DNA of 64,000 bases. Source: Piscicola geometra (taxonomy: Eukaryota > Annelida > Clitellata > Hirudinida > Piscicolidae). Position numbers and translations under genes: made by a program. The notes beneath the pieces are model-generated. The model worked only from the letters and a program-made list of their open reading frames with translations, was not told where the DNA came from and searched no databases. Each line of letters opens with the position of its first letter. Within the stretch, counting starts at the first letter, position 1. Shown here piece after piece: positions 16,381-33,440 of the stretch. The DNA is taken from positions 416,075 to 480,074 of the forward strand of contig OX030964.1 in NCBI GenBank assembly GCA_943735955.1. The letters are read 5' to 3'.

Positions 16381-19300
16381 CATATATTGCATATTTACAT
16401 ATATTGCATATTTACATATATTGCATCTTTACATATATTGCATATTTACATATATTGCATATTTACATATATTGCATATTTACATTTATTGCATATTTAC
16501 ATATATTGCATATTTACATATATTGCATATTCACATATATTGCATATTTACACATATTGCATATTTACATATATTGCATATTTACATATATTGCATATTT
16601 ACATATATTGCATATTTACATATTATGCATTTATACATATATTGCATATTTACATATATTGCATCTTTACATATATTGCATATTTACATATATTGCATCT
16701 TTACATATATTGCATATTTAAATTATACTGCATTTTTACACATATTGCATATTTACATATATTGCATATTTACATATATTGCATCTTTACATATATTGCA
16801 TATTTACATATATTGCATATTTACATATATTGCATATTTACATATATTGCATATTTACATATATTGCATATTTACATATATTGCATATTTACATATATTG
16901 CTTATTTACATATATTGCATATTTACATATATTACATATTTACATATATTGCATATTTACATATATTGCCTATTTACATATATTGCATATTTACATATAT
17001 TGCATATTTACATATATTGCATATTTACATATATTGCATATTTACATATATTGCATATTTACATATATTGCATATTTACATATATTGCATATTTACATAT
17101 ATTGCATATTTACATATATTGCATATTTACATATATTGCATATTTACATATATTGCATATTTACATATATTGTATATTTACATATATTGCATATTTACAT
17201 ATATTGCATATTTACATATATTGCATATTTACATATATTGCATATTTACATATATTGCATATTTACATATATTGCATATTTACATATATTGCATATTTAC
17301 ATATATTGCATATTTACATCTATTGCATATTTACATATATTGCATATTTACATATATTGCATATTTACATAAATTGCATATTTACATATATTGCATATTT
17401 ACATCTATTGCATATATTTATATATTGCATATTTACATATATTTCATATTTACATATATTGCATATTTACATATATTGCATATTTACATATATTGCATAT
17501 TTACATATATTGCATATTTACATATAATGCATATTTACATATATTGCATATTTACATATATTGCATATTTACGTATATTGCATATTTACATGTATTGCAT
17601 ATTTACATTTATTGCATATTTGCATATATTGCATATTTACATATATTGCATATTTACATATATTGCATATTTACATATATTGCATATTTACATATATTGC
17701 ATATTTACATATATTGCATATTTACATATATTGCATATTTACATTTATTGCATATTTACATATATTGCATATTTACATATATTGCATATTCACATATATT
17801 GCATATTTACATATATTGCATATATACATATATTGCATATTTACATAAAATGCATATTTACATATATTGCATATTTACATATATTGCATATTTGCATATA
17901 TTGCATATTTACATATATTGCATATTTACATATATTGCTTATTTACATATATTGCATATTTACATATATTGCATATTTACATATATTGCATATTTACATA
18001 TATTGCATATTTACATATATTGCATATTTACATATATTGCATATTTACATATATTGCATATTAACATATATTGGTTATTAACAAATATTGGATATTTACA
18101 TATATTGCATATTTACATATATTGCATATTTACATATATTGCATATTAACATATATTGGATATTAACATATATTGGATATTTACATATATTGCATATTTA
18201 CATATATTGCATATTTACATATATTGCATCTTTAAATATATTGCATATTTGCATTCATTGCATATTTACATATATTGCATATTTACATATATTGCATATT
18301 TACATATATTGCATATTTACATATTATGCATTTATACATATATTGCATATTTACATATATTGCATCTTTACATATATTGCATATTTACATATATTGCATC
18401 TTTACATATATTGCATATTTAAATTATACTGCATTTTTACACATATTGCATATTTACATATATTGCATATTTACATATATTGCATCTTTACATATATTGC
18501 ATATTTACATATATTGAATATTTACATATATTGCATATTTACATATATTGCATATTTACATATATTGCATATTTACATATATTGCATATTTACATATATT
18601 GCATATTTACATATATTGCATATTTACATATATTGCATATTTACATATATTGCATATTTACATATATTGCATATTTACATATATTGCATATTTACATATA
18701 TTGCATATTTACATATATTGCATATTTACATATATTGCATATTTACATATATTGCATATTTACATATATTGCATATTTACATATATTGCATATTTACATA
18801 TATTGTATATTTACATATATTGCATATTTACATATATTGCATATTTACATATATTGCATATTTACATATATTGCATATTTACATATATTGCATATTTACA
18901 TATATTGCATATTTACATATATTGCATATTTACATATATTGCATATTTACATATATTGCATATTTACATATATTGCATATTTACATATATTGCATATTTA
19001 CATATATTGCATATTTACATATATTGCATATTTACATATATTGCATATTTACATAAATTGCATATTTGCATATATTGCATATTTACATCTATTGCATATA
19101 TTTATATATTGCATATTTACATATATTTCATATTTACATATTTTGCATATTTACATATATTGCATATTTACATATATTGCATATTTACATATATTGCATA
19201 TTTACATATAATGCATATTTACATATATTGCATATTTACATATATTGCATATTTACGTATATTGCATATTTACATGTATTGCATATTTACATTTATTGCA

Positions 19301-19509
19301 TATTTGCATATATTGCATATTTACATATATTGCATATTTACATATATTGCATATTTACATATATTGCATATTTACATATATTGCATATTTACATATATTG
19401 CATATTTACATATATTGCATATTTACATTTATTGCATATTTACATATATTGCATATTTACATATATTGCATATTCACATATATTGCATATTTACATATAT
19501 TGCATATAT
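16381..19509. repeat. HOR region E: 1,684-bp repeat
   Basis: Markers near 17,391-18,180 recur near 19,075-19,860 with an offset of 1,684 bp (99 monomers plus one base from one 18-mer). They include CATATATTTATATATTG, CATATTTACGTATATTG, CATATTTACATGTATTG, CATATTTACATAAAATG and the GTTATTAACAAATATTG monomer that follows CATATTAACATATATTG. The 18-mers at 16,713 and 18,414 are 1,701 bp apart. In this region the first member of the usual 18-mer pair is missing, and the following monomer reads CATTTTTACACATATTG. The second copy runs on to about 19,970, past the start of the ~6.9-kb unit. Confidence 0.82.
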
Positions 19510-22500
19510 ACATATATTGCATATTTACATAAAATGCATATTTACATATATTGCATATTTACATATATTGCATATTTGCATATATTGCATATTTACATAT
19601 ATTGCATATTTACATATATTGCTTATTTACATATATTGCATATTTACATATATTGCATATTTACATATATTGCATATTTACATATATTGCATATTTACAT
19701 ATATTGCATATTTAATTATATTGCATATTTACATATATTGCATATTAACATATATTGGTTATTAACAAATATTGGATATTTACATATATTGCATATTTAC
19801 ATATATTGCATATTTACATATATTGCATATTAACATATATTGGATATTAACATATATTGGATATTTACATATATTGCATATTTACATATATTGCATATTT
19901 ACATATATTGCATCTTTAAATATATTGCATATTTGCATTCATTGCATATTTACATATATTGCATATTTACATATATTGCATATTTGCATATATTGCATAT
20001 TTACATATATTGCATATTTACATATATTGCTTATTTACATATATTGCATATTTACATATATTGCATATTTACATATATTGCATATTTACATATATTGCAT
20101 ATTTACATATATTGCATATTTACATATATTGCATATTTACATATATTGCATATTTACATATATTGCATATTTACGTATATTGCATATTTACATGTATTGC
20201 ATATTTACATTTATTGCATAGTTGCATATATTGCATATTTACATATATTGCATATTTACATATATTGCATATTTACATATATTGCATCTTTACATATATT
20301 GCATATTTACATATATTGCATATTTACATATATTGCATATTTACATTTATTGCATATTCACATATATTGCATATTTACATATATTGCATATTCACATATA
20401 TTGCATATTTACACATATTGCATATTTACATATATTGCATATTTACATATATTGCATATTTACATATATTGCATATTTACATATTATGCATTTATACATA
20501 TATTGCATATTTACATATATTGCATCTTTACATATATTGCATATTTACATATATTGCATCTTTACATATATTGCATATTTAAATTATACTGCATTTTTAC
20601 ACATATTGCATATTTACATATATTGCATATTTACATATATTGCATCTTTACATATATTGCATATTTACATATATTGCATATTTACATATATTGCATATTT
20701 ACATATATTGCATATTTACATATATTGCATATTTACATATATTGCATATTTACATATATTGCTTATTTACATATATTGCATATTTACATATATTACATAT
20801 TTACATATATTGCATATTTACATATATTGCATATTTACATATATTGCATATTTACATATATTGCATATTTACATATATTGCATATTTACATATATTGCAT
20901 ATTTACATATATTGCATATTTACATATATTGCATATTTACATATATTGCATATTTACATATATTGCATATTTACATATATTGCATATTTACATATATTGC
21001 ATATTTACATATATTGCATATTTACTTATATTGTATATTTACATATATTGCATATTTACATATATTGCATATTTACATATATTGCATATTTACATATATT
21101 GCATATTTACATATATTGCATATTTACATATATTGCATATTTACATATATTGCATATTTACATATATTGCATATTTACATATATTGCATATTTACATATA
21201 TTGCATATTTACATAAATTGCATATTTACATAAATTGCATATTTACATATATTGCATATTTACATCTATTGCATATATTTATATATTGCATATTTACATA
21301 TATTTCATATTTACATATATTGCATATTTACATATATTGCATATTTACATATATTGCATATTTACATATATTGCATATTTACATATAATGCATATTTACA
21401 TATATTGCATATTTACATATATTGCATATTTACGTATATTGCATATTTACATGTATTGCATATTTACATTTATTGCATATTTGCATATATTGCATATTTA
21501 CATATATTGCATATTTACATATATTGCATATTTACATATATTGCATATTTACATATATTGCATATTTACATATATTGCATATTTACATATATTGCATATT
21601 TACATTTATTGCATATTTAAATATATTGCATATTTACATATATTGCATATTCACATATATTGCATATTTACATATATTGCATATATACATATATTGCATA
21701 TTTACATAAAATGCATATTTACATATATTGCATATTTACATATATTGCATATTTGCATATATTGCATATTTACATATATTGCATATTTACATATATTGCT
21801 TATTTACATATATTGCATATTTACATATATTGCATATTTACATATATTGCATATTTACATATATTGCATATTTACATATATTGCATATTTACATATATTG
21901 CATATTTACATATATTGCATATTAACATATATTGGTTATTAACAAATATTGGATATTTACATATATTGCATATTTACATATATTTCATATTAACATATAT
22001 TGGATATTAACATATATTGGATATTTACATATATTGCATATTTACATATATTGCATATTTACATATATTGCATATTTACATAAATTGCATATTTACATAA
22101 ATTGCATATTTACATATATTGCATATTTACATATATTGCATATTTACATATATTGCATATTTACATATATTGCATATTTACTTATATTGTATATTTACAT
22201 ATATTGCATATTTACATATATTGCATATTTACATATATTGCATATTTACATATATTGCATATTTACATATATTGCATATTTACATATATTGCATATTTAC
22301 ATATATTGCATATTTACATATATTGCATATTTACATATATTGCATATTTACATATATTGCATATTTACATAAATTGCATATTTACATAAATTGCATATTT
22401 ACATATATTGCATATTTACATCTATTGCATATATTTATATATTGCATATTTACATATATTTCATATTTACATATATTGCATATATTTATATATTGCATAT

Positions 22501-25500
22501 TTACATATATTTCATATTTACATATATTGCATATTTACATATATTGCATATTTACATATATTGCATATTTACATATATTGCATATTTACATATAATGCAT
22601 ATTTACATATATTGCATATTTACATATATTGCATATTTACGTATATTGCATATTTACATGTATTGCATATTTACATTTATTGCATATTTGCATATATTGC
22701 ATATTTACATATATTGCATATTTACATATATTGCATATTTACATATATTGCATATTTACATATATTGCATATTTACATATATTGCATATTTACATATATT
22801 GCATATTTACATTTATTGCATATTTACATATATTGCATATTTACATATATTGCATATTCACATATATTGCATATTTACATATATTGCATATATACATATA
22901 TTGCATATTTACATAAAATGCATATTTACATATATTGCATATTTACATATATTGCATATTTGCATATATTGCATATTTACATATATTGCATATTTACATA
23001 TATTGCTTATTTACATATATTGCATATTTACATATATTGCATATTTACATATATTGCATATTTACATATATTGCATATTTACATATATTGCATATTTACA
23101 TATATTGCATATTTACATATATTGCATATTAACATATATTGGTTATTAACAAATATTGGATATTTACATATATTGCATATTTACATATATTGCATATTAA
23201 CATATATTGGATATTAACATATATTGGATATTTACATATATTGCATATTTACATATATTGCATATTTGCATATATTGCATATTTACATATATTGCATATT
23301 TACATATATTGCTTATTTACATATATTGCATATTTACATATATTGCATATTTACATATATTGCATATTTACATATATTGCATATTTACATATATTGCATA
23401 TTTACATATATTGCATATTTACATATATTGCATATTAACATATATTGGTTATTAACAAATATTGGATATTTACATATATTGCATATTTACATATATTGCA
23501 TATTTACATATATTGCATATTAACATATATTGGATATTAACATATATTGGATATTTACATATATTGCATATTTACATATCTTGCATATTTACATATATTG
23601 CATCTTTAAATATATTGCATATTTGCATTCATTGCATATTTACATATATTGCATATTTACATATATTGCATATTTGCATATATTGCATATTTACATATAA
23701 TGCATATTTACATATATTGCATACTTACATATATTGCATATATAAATATATTGCATATTTACATATATTGCATATTTACATATATTGCATATTTACATAT
23801 ATTGCATATTAACATATATTGGATATTAACATATATTGGATATTTACATATATTGCATATTTACATATATTGCATATTTACATATATTGCATCTTTAAAT
23901 ATATTGCATATTTGCATTCATTGCATATTTACATATATTGCATATTTACATATATTGCATATTTGCATATATTGCATATTTACATATAATGCATATTTAC
24001 ATATATTGCATACTTACATATATTGCATATTAACATATATTGCATATTTACATATGTTGCATATTTACATATATTGCATATTAACATATATTGGATATTA
24101 ACATATATTGGATATTTAAATATATTGCATATTTACATATATTGCATATTTACATATATTGCATATTTACATATATTGCATATTTACATATATTAAATGT
24201 TTACATATATTGCATATTACACATATTGCATATTTACATATATTACATATTTACATATATTGCATATTTACATATATTGCATATTTACATATATTGCATA
24301 TTTACATATATTGCATATTTACATATATTGCATATTTACATATATTGCATATTTACATAAATTGCATATTTACATATATTGCATATTTACATATATTGCA
24401 TATATTTATATATTGCATATTTACATATATTTCATATTTACATATATTGCATATTCACATATATTGCATATTTACATATATTGCATATTTACATATATTG
24501 CATATTTACATATAATGCATATTTACATATATTGCATATTTACATATATTGCATATTTACGTATATTGCATATTTACATGTAATGCATATTTACATATAT
24601 TGCATATTTGCATATATTGCATATTTACATATAATGCATATGTACATATATTGCATCTTTACATATATTGCATATTTACATATATTGCATATTTACATAT
24701 ATTGCATATTTACATATATTGCATATTTACATATATTGCATATTTACATATATTGCATATTTACATATATTGCTTATTTACATATATTGCATATTTACAT
24801 ATACTACATATTTACATATATTGCATATTTACATATATTGCATATTTACATATATTGCATATTTACATATATTGCATATTTACATATATTGCATATTTAC
24901 ATATATTGCATGTTTTCATTAATTGCATATTTACATATATTGCATATTTACATATATTGCATCTTTACATATATTGCATATTTAAATTATACTGCATATT
25001 TACACATATTGCATATTTACATATATTGCATATTTACATATATTGCATATTTACATATATTGCATATTTACATATTATGCATTTATACATATATTGCATA
25101 TTTACATATATTGCATCTTTACATATATTGCATATTTACATATATTGCATCTTTACATATATTGCATATTTAAATTATACTGCATATTTACACATATTGC
25201 ATATTTACATATATTGCATATTTACATATATTGCATCTTTACATATATTGCATATTTACATATATTGCATATATTTATATATTGCATACTTACATATATT
25301 GCATATTAACATATATTGCATATTTACATATATTGCATATTTACATATATTGCATATTAACATATATTGGATATTAACATATATTGGATATTTACATATA
25401 TTGCATATTTACATATATTGCATATTTACATATATTGCATATTTACATATATTGCATATTTACATATATTAAATGTTTACATATATTGCATATTTACACA

Positions 25501-26431
25501 TATTGCATATTTACATATATTACATATTTACATATATTGCATATTTACATATATTGCATATTTACATATATTGCATATTTACATATATTGCATATTTACA
25601 TATATTGCATATTTACATATATTGCATATTTACATATATTGCATATTTACATATATTGCATATTTACATATAATGCATATTTACATATATTGCATATTTA
25701 CGTATATTGCATATTTACGTATATTGCATATTTACATGTAATGCATATTTACATATATTGCATATTTGCATATATTGCATATTTACATATAATGCATATG
25801 TACATATATTGCATCTTTACATATATTGCATATTTACATATATTGCATATTTACATATATTGCATATTTACATATATTGCATATTTACATATATTGCATA
25901 TTTACATATATTGCATATATTTATATATTGCATATTTACATATATTGCATATTTACATATATTACATATTTACATATATTGCATATTTACATATATTGCA
26001 TATTTACATATATTGCATATTTACATATATTGCATATTTACATATATTGCATATTTACATATATTGCATATTTACATATATTGCATATTTACATATATTG
26101 CATGTTTTTATATATTGCATATTTACATATATTGCATATTTACATATATTGCATATTTAAATATATTGCGTATTTACATATATTGCATATTTACATATAT
26201 TGCATCTTTACATATATTGCATATTTACATATATTGCATCTTTACATATATTGCATATTTACATATATTGCATCTTTACATATATTGCATATTTAAATTA
26301 TACTGCATATTTACACATATTGCATATTTACATATATTGCATATTTACATATATTGCATATTTACATATATTGCATATTTACATATATTGCATATTTACA
26401 TATATTGCATATTTACATATATTGCTTATTT
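19510..26431. repeat. Large HOR, copy 1 (~6.9 kb)
   Basis: This is the first copy of a ~6.9-kb unit repeated immediately downstream. From about 19,510 to 22,440 every diagnostic variant recurs 6,922 bp later. From about 22,630 to 25,300 the offset is 6,871 bp, because this copy carries an extra 51 bp (three monomers) near 22,440-22,520, where a CATATATTTATATATTG-containing trio is doubled. From about 25,470 onward the offset is 7,058 bp. The unit contains one 18-mer at 20,574, a pair at 24,977/25,165, one at 26,288, a 16-bp monomer CATATTACACATATTG at 24,213 and an inner repeat of about 1,156-1,207 bp (21,235 to 22,391, and 21,422 to 22,629). A substitution private to this copy is at 21,985 (T, against G at 28,907). 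Confidence 0.88.
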
Positions 26432-29400
26432 ACATATATTGCATATTTACATAAAATGCATATTTACATATATTGCATATTTACATATATTGCATATTTG
26501 CATATATTGCATATTTACATATATTGCATATTTACATATATTGCTTATTTACATATATTGCATATTTACATATATTGCATATTTACATATATTGCATATT
26601 TACATATATTGCATATTTACATATATTGCATATTTAATTATATTGCATATTTACATATATTGCATATTAACATATATTGGTTATTAACAAATATTGGATA
26701 TTTACATATATTGCATATTTACATATATTGCATATTTACATATATTGCATATTAACATATATTGGATATTAACATATATTGGATATTTACATATATTGCA
26801 TATTTACATATATTGCATATTTACATATATTGCATCTTTAAATATATTGCATATTTGCATTCATTGCATATTTACATATATTGCATATTTACATATATTG
26901 CATATTTGCATATATTGCATATTTACATATATTGCATATTTACATATATTGCTTATTTACATATATTGCATATTTACATATATTGCATATTTACATATAT
27001 TGCATATTTACATATATTGCATATTTACATATATTGCATATTTACATATATTGCATATTTACATATATTGCATATTTACATATATTGCATATTTACGTAT
27101 ATTGCATATTTACATGTATTGCATATTTACATTTATTGCATAGTTGCATATATTGCATATTTACATATATTGCATATTTACATATATTGCATATTTACAT
27201 ATATTGCATCTTTACATATATTGCATATTTACATATATTGCATATTTACATATATTGCATATTTACATTTATTGCATATTCACATATATTGCATATTTAC
27301 ATATATTGCATATTCACATATATTGCATATTTACACATATTGCATATTTACATATATTGCATATTTACATATATTGCATATTTACATATATTGCATATTT
27401 ACATATTATGCATTTATACATATATTGCATATTTACATATATTGCATCTTTACATATATTGCATATTTACATATATTGCATCTTTACATATATTGCATAT
27501 TTAAATTATACTGCATTTTTACACATATTGCATATTTACATATATTGCATATTTACATATATTGCATCTTTACATATATTGCATATTTACATATATTGCA
27601 TATTTACATATATTGCATATTTACATATATTGCATATTTACATATATTGCATATTTACATATATTGCATATTTACATATATTGCTTATTTACATATATTG
27701 CATATTTACATATATTACATATTTACATATATTGCATATTTACATATATTGCATATTTACATATATTGCATATTTACATATATTGCATATTTACATATAT
27801 TGCATATTTACATATATTGCATATTTACATATATTGCATATTTACATATATTGCATATTTACATATATTGCATATTTACATATATTGCATATTTACATAT
27901 ATTGCATATTTACATATATTGCATATTTACATATATTGCATATTTACTTATATTGTATATTTACATATATTGCATATTTACATATATTGCATATTTACAT
28001 ATATTGCATATTTACATATATTGCATATTTACATATATTGCATATTTACATATATTGCATATTTACATATATTGCATATTTACATATATTGCATATTTAC
28101 ATATATTGCATATTTACATATATTGCATATTTACATAAATTGCATATTTACATAAATTGCATATTTACATATATTGCATATTTACATCTATTGCATATAT
28201 TTATATATTGCATATTTACATATATTTCATATTTACATATATTGCATATTTACATATATTGCATATTTACATATATTGCATATTTACATATATTGCATAT
28301 TTACATATAATGCATATTTACATATATTGCATATTTACATATATTGCATATTTACGTATATTGCATATTTACATGTATTGCATATTTACATTTATTGCAT
28401 ATTTGCATATATTGCATATTTACATATATTGCATATTTACATATATTGCATATTTACATATATTGCATATTTACATATATTGCATATTTACATATATTGC
28501 ATATTTACATATATTGCATATTTACATTTATTGCATATTTAAATATATTGCATATTTACATATATTGCATATTCACATATATTGCATATTTACATATATT
28601 GCATATATACATATATTGCATATTTACATAAAATGCATATTTACATATATTGCATATTTACATATATTGCATATTTGCATATATTGCATATTTACATATA
28701 TTGCATATTTACATATATTGCTTATTTACATATATTGCATATTTACATATATTGCATATTTACATATATTGCATATTTACATATATTGCATATTTACATA
28801 TATTGCATATTTACATATATTGCATATTTACATATATTGCATATTAACATATATTGGTTATTAACAAATATTGGATATTTACATATATTGCATATTTACA
28901 TATATTGCATATTAACATATATTGGATATTAACATATATTGGATATTTACATATATTGCATATTTACATATATTGCATATTTACATATATTGCATATTTA
29001 CATAAATTGCATATTTACATAAATTGCATATTTACATATATTGCATATTTACATATATTGCATATTTACATATATTGCATATTTACATATATTGCATATT
29101 TACTTATATTGTATATTTACATATATTGCATATTTACATATATTGCATATTTACATATATTGCATATTTACATATATTGCATATTTACATATATTGCATA
29201 TTTACATATATTGCATATTTACATATATTGCATATTTACATATATTGCATATTTACATATATTGCATATTTACATATATTGCATATTTACATAAATTGCA
29301 TATTTACATAAATTGCATATTTACATATATTGCATATTTACATCTATTGCATATATTTATATATTGCATATTTACATATATTTCATATTTACATATATTG

Positions 29401-32400
29401 CATATTTACATATATTGCATATTTACATATATTGCATATTTACATATATTGCATATTTACATATAATGCATATTTACATATATTGCATATTTACATATAT
29501 TGCATATTTACGTATATTGCATATTTACATGTATTGCATATTTACATTTATTGCATATTTGCATATATTGCATATTTACATATATTGCATATTTACATAT
29601 ATTGCATATTTACATATATTGCATATTTACATATATTGCATATTTACATATATTGCATATTTACATATATTGCATATTTACATTTATTGCATATTTACAT
29701 ATATTGCATATTTACATATATTGCATATTCACATATATTGCATATTTACATATATTGCATATATACATATATTGCATATTTACATAAAATGCATATTTAC
29801 ATATATTGCATATTTACATATATTGCATATTTGCATATATTGCATATTTACATATATTGCATATTTACATATATTGCTTATTTACATATATTGCATATTT
29901 ACATATATTGCATATTTACATATATTGCATATTTACATATATTGCATATTTACATATATTGCATATTTACATATATTGCATATTTACATATATTGCATAT
30001 TAACATATATTGGTTATTAACAAATATTGGATATTTACATATATTGCATATTTACATATATTGCATATTAACATATATTGGATATTAACATATATTGGAT
30101 ATTTACATATATTGCATATTTACATATATTGCATATTTGCATATATTGCATATTTACATATATTGCATATTTACATATATTGCTTATTTACATATATTGC
30201 ATATTTACATATATTGCATATTTACATATATTGCATATTTACATATATTGCATATTTACATATATTGCATATTTACATATATTGCATATTTACATATATT
30301 GCATATTAACATATATTGGTTATTAACAAATATTGGATATTTACATATATTGCATATTTACATATATTGCATATTTACATATATTGCATATTAACATATA
30401 TTGGATATTAACATATATTGGATATTTACATATATTGCATATTTACATATCTTGCATATTTACATATATTGCATCTTTAAATATATTGCATATTTGCATT
30501 CATTGCATATTTACATATATTGCATATTTACATATATTGCATATTTGCATATATTGCATATTTACATATAATGCATATTTACATATATTGCATACTTACA
30601 TATATTGCATATATAAATATATTGCATATTTACATATATTGCATATTTACATATATTGCATATTTACATATATTGCATATTAACATATATTGGATATTAA
30701 CATATATTGGATATTTACATATATTGCATATTTACATATATTGCATATTTACATATATTGCATCTTTAAATATATTGCATATTTGCATTCATTGCATATT
30801 TACATATATTGCATATTTACATATATTGCATATTTGCATATATTGCATATTTACATATAATGCATATTTACATATATTGCATACTTACATATATTGCATA
30901 TTAACATATATTGCATATTTACATATGTTGCATATTTACATATATTGCATATTAACATATATTGGATATTAACATATATTGGATATTTAAATATATTGCA
31001 TATTTACATATATTGCATATTTACATATATTGCATATTTACATATATTGCATATTTACATATATTAAATGTTTACATATATTGCATATTACACATATTGC
31101 ATATTTACATATATTACATATTTACATATATTGCATATTTACATATATTGCATATTTACATATATTGCATATTTACATATATTGCATATTTACATATATT
31201 GCATATTTACATATATTGCATATTTACATAAATTGCATATTTACATATATTGCATATTTACATATATTGCATATATTTATATATTGCATATTTACATATA
31301 TTTCATATTTACATATATTGCATATTTACATATATTGCATATTTACATATATTGCATATTTACATATATTGCATATTTACATATAATGCATATTTACATA
31401 TATTGCATATTTACATATATTGCATATTTACGTATATTGCATATTTACATGTAATGCATATTTACATATATTGCATATTTGCATATATTGCATATTTACA
31501 TATAATGCATATGTACATATATTGCATCTTTACATATATTGCATATTTACATATATTGCATATTTACATATATTGCATATTTACATATATTGCATATTTA
31601 CATATATTGCATATTTACATATATTGCATATTTACATATATTGCTTATTTACATATATTGCATATTTACATATACTACATATTTACATATATTGCATATT
31701 TACATATATTGCATATTTACATATATTGCATATTTACATATATTGCATATTTACATATATTGCATATTTACATATATTGCATGTTTTCATTAATTGCATA
31801 TTTACATATATTGCATATTTACATATATTGCATCTTTACATATATTGCATATTTAAATTATACTGCATATTTACACATATTGCATATTTACATATATTGC
31901 ATATTTACATATATTGCATATTTACATATATTGCATATTTACATATTATGCATTTATACATATATTGCATATTTACATATATTGCATCTTTACATATATT
32001 GCATATTTACATATATTGCATCTTTACATATATTGCATATTTAAATTATACTGCATATTTACACATATTGCATATTTACATATATTGCATATTTACATAT
32101 ATTGCATCTTTACATATATTGCATATTTACATATATTGCATATATTTATATATTGCATACTTACATATATTGCATATTAACATATATTGCATATTTACAT
32201 ATATTGCATATTTACATATATTGCATATTAACATATATTGGATATTAACATATATTGGATATTTACATATATTGCATATTTACATATATTGCATATTTAC
32301 ATATATTGCATATTAACATATATTGGATATTAACATATATTGGATATTTACATATATTGCATATTTACATATATTAAATGTTTACATATATTGCATATTT

Positions 32401-33440
32401 ACACATATTGCATATTTACATATATTACATATTTACATATATTGCATATTTACATATATTGCATATTAACATATATTGGATATTAACATATATTGGATAT
32501 TTACATATATTGCATATTTACATATATTAAATGTTTACATATATTGCATATTTACACATATTGCATATTTACATATATTACATATTTACATATATTGCAT
32601 ATTTACATATATTGCATATTTACATATATTGCATATTTACATATATTGCATATTTACATATATTGCATATTTACATATATTGCATATTTACATATATTGC
32701 ATATTTACATATATTGCATATTTACATATAATGCATATTTACATATATTGCATATTTACGTATATTGCATATTTACGTATATTGCATATTTACATGTAAT
32801 GCATATTTACATATATTGCATATTTGCATATATTGCATATTTACATATAATGCATATGTACATATATTGCATCTTTACATATATTGCATATTTACATATA
32901 TTGCATATTTACATATATTGCATATTTACATATATTGCATATTTACATATATTGCATATTTACATATATTGCATATATTTATATATTGCATATTTACATA
33001 TATTGCATATTTACATATATTACATATTTACATATATTGCATATTTACATATATTGCATATTTACATATATTGCATATTTACATATATTGCATATTTACA
33101 TATATTGCATATTTACATATATTGCATATTTACATATATTGCATATTTACATATATTGCATGTTTTTATATATTGCATATTTACATATATTGCATATTTA
33201 CATATATTGCATATTTAAATATATTGCGTATTTACATATATTGCATATTTACATATATTGCATCTTTACATATATTGCATATTTACATATATTGCATCTT
33301 TACATATATTGCATATTTACATATATTGCATCTTTACATATATTGCATATTTAAATTATACTGCATATTTACACATATTGCATATTTACATATATTGCAT
33401 ATTTACATATATTGCATATTTACATATATTGCATATTTAC
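26432..33440. repeat. Large HOR, copy 2 (~7.0 kb)
   Basis: This is the second tandem copy of the unit at 19,510-26,431. The left junction is visible near 26,431, where sequence containing TTGCTTATTTAC changes to the ordered markers of copy 1, starting with CATATTTACATAAAATG. The copy lacks the extra 51 bp of copy 1. It gains about 238 bp before the third of three TTAACATATATTGG clusters (at 32,229, 32,314 and 32,467, spaced 85 and 153 bp); copy 1 has one such cluster. The 16-bp monomer recurs at 31,084. Homology fades by about 33,440, where this copy enters CATATTTACATATTATG and copy 1 does not. Confidence 0.86.
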
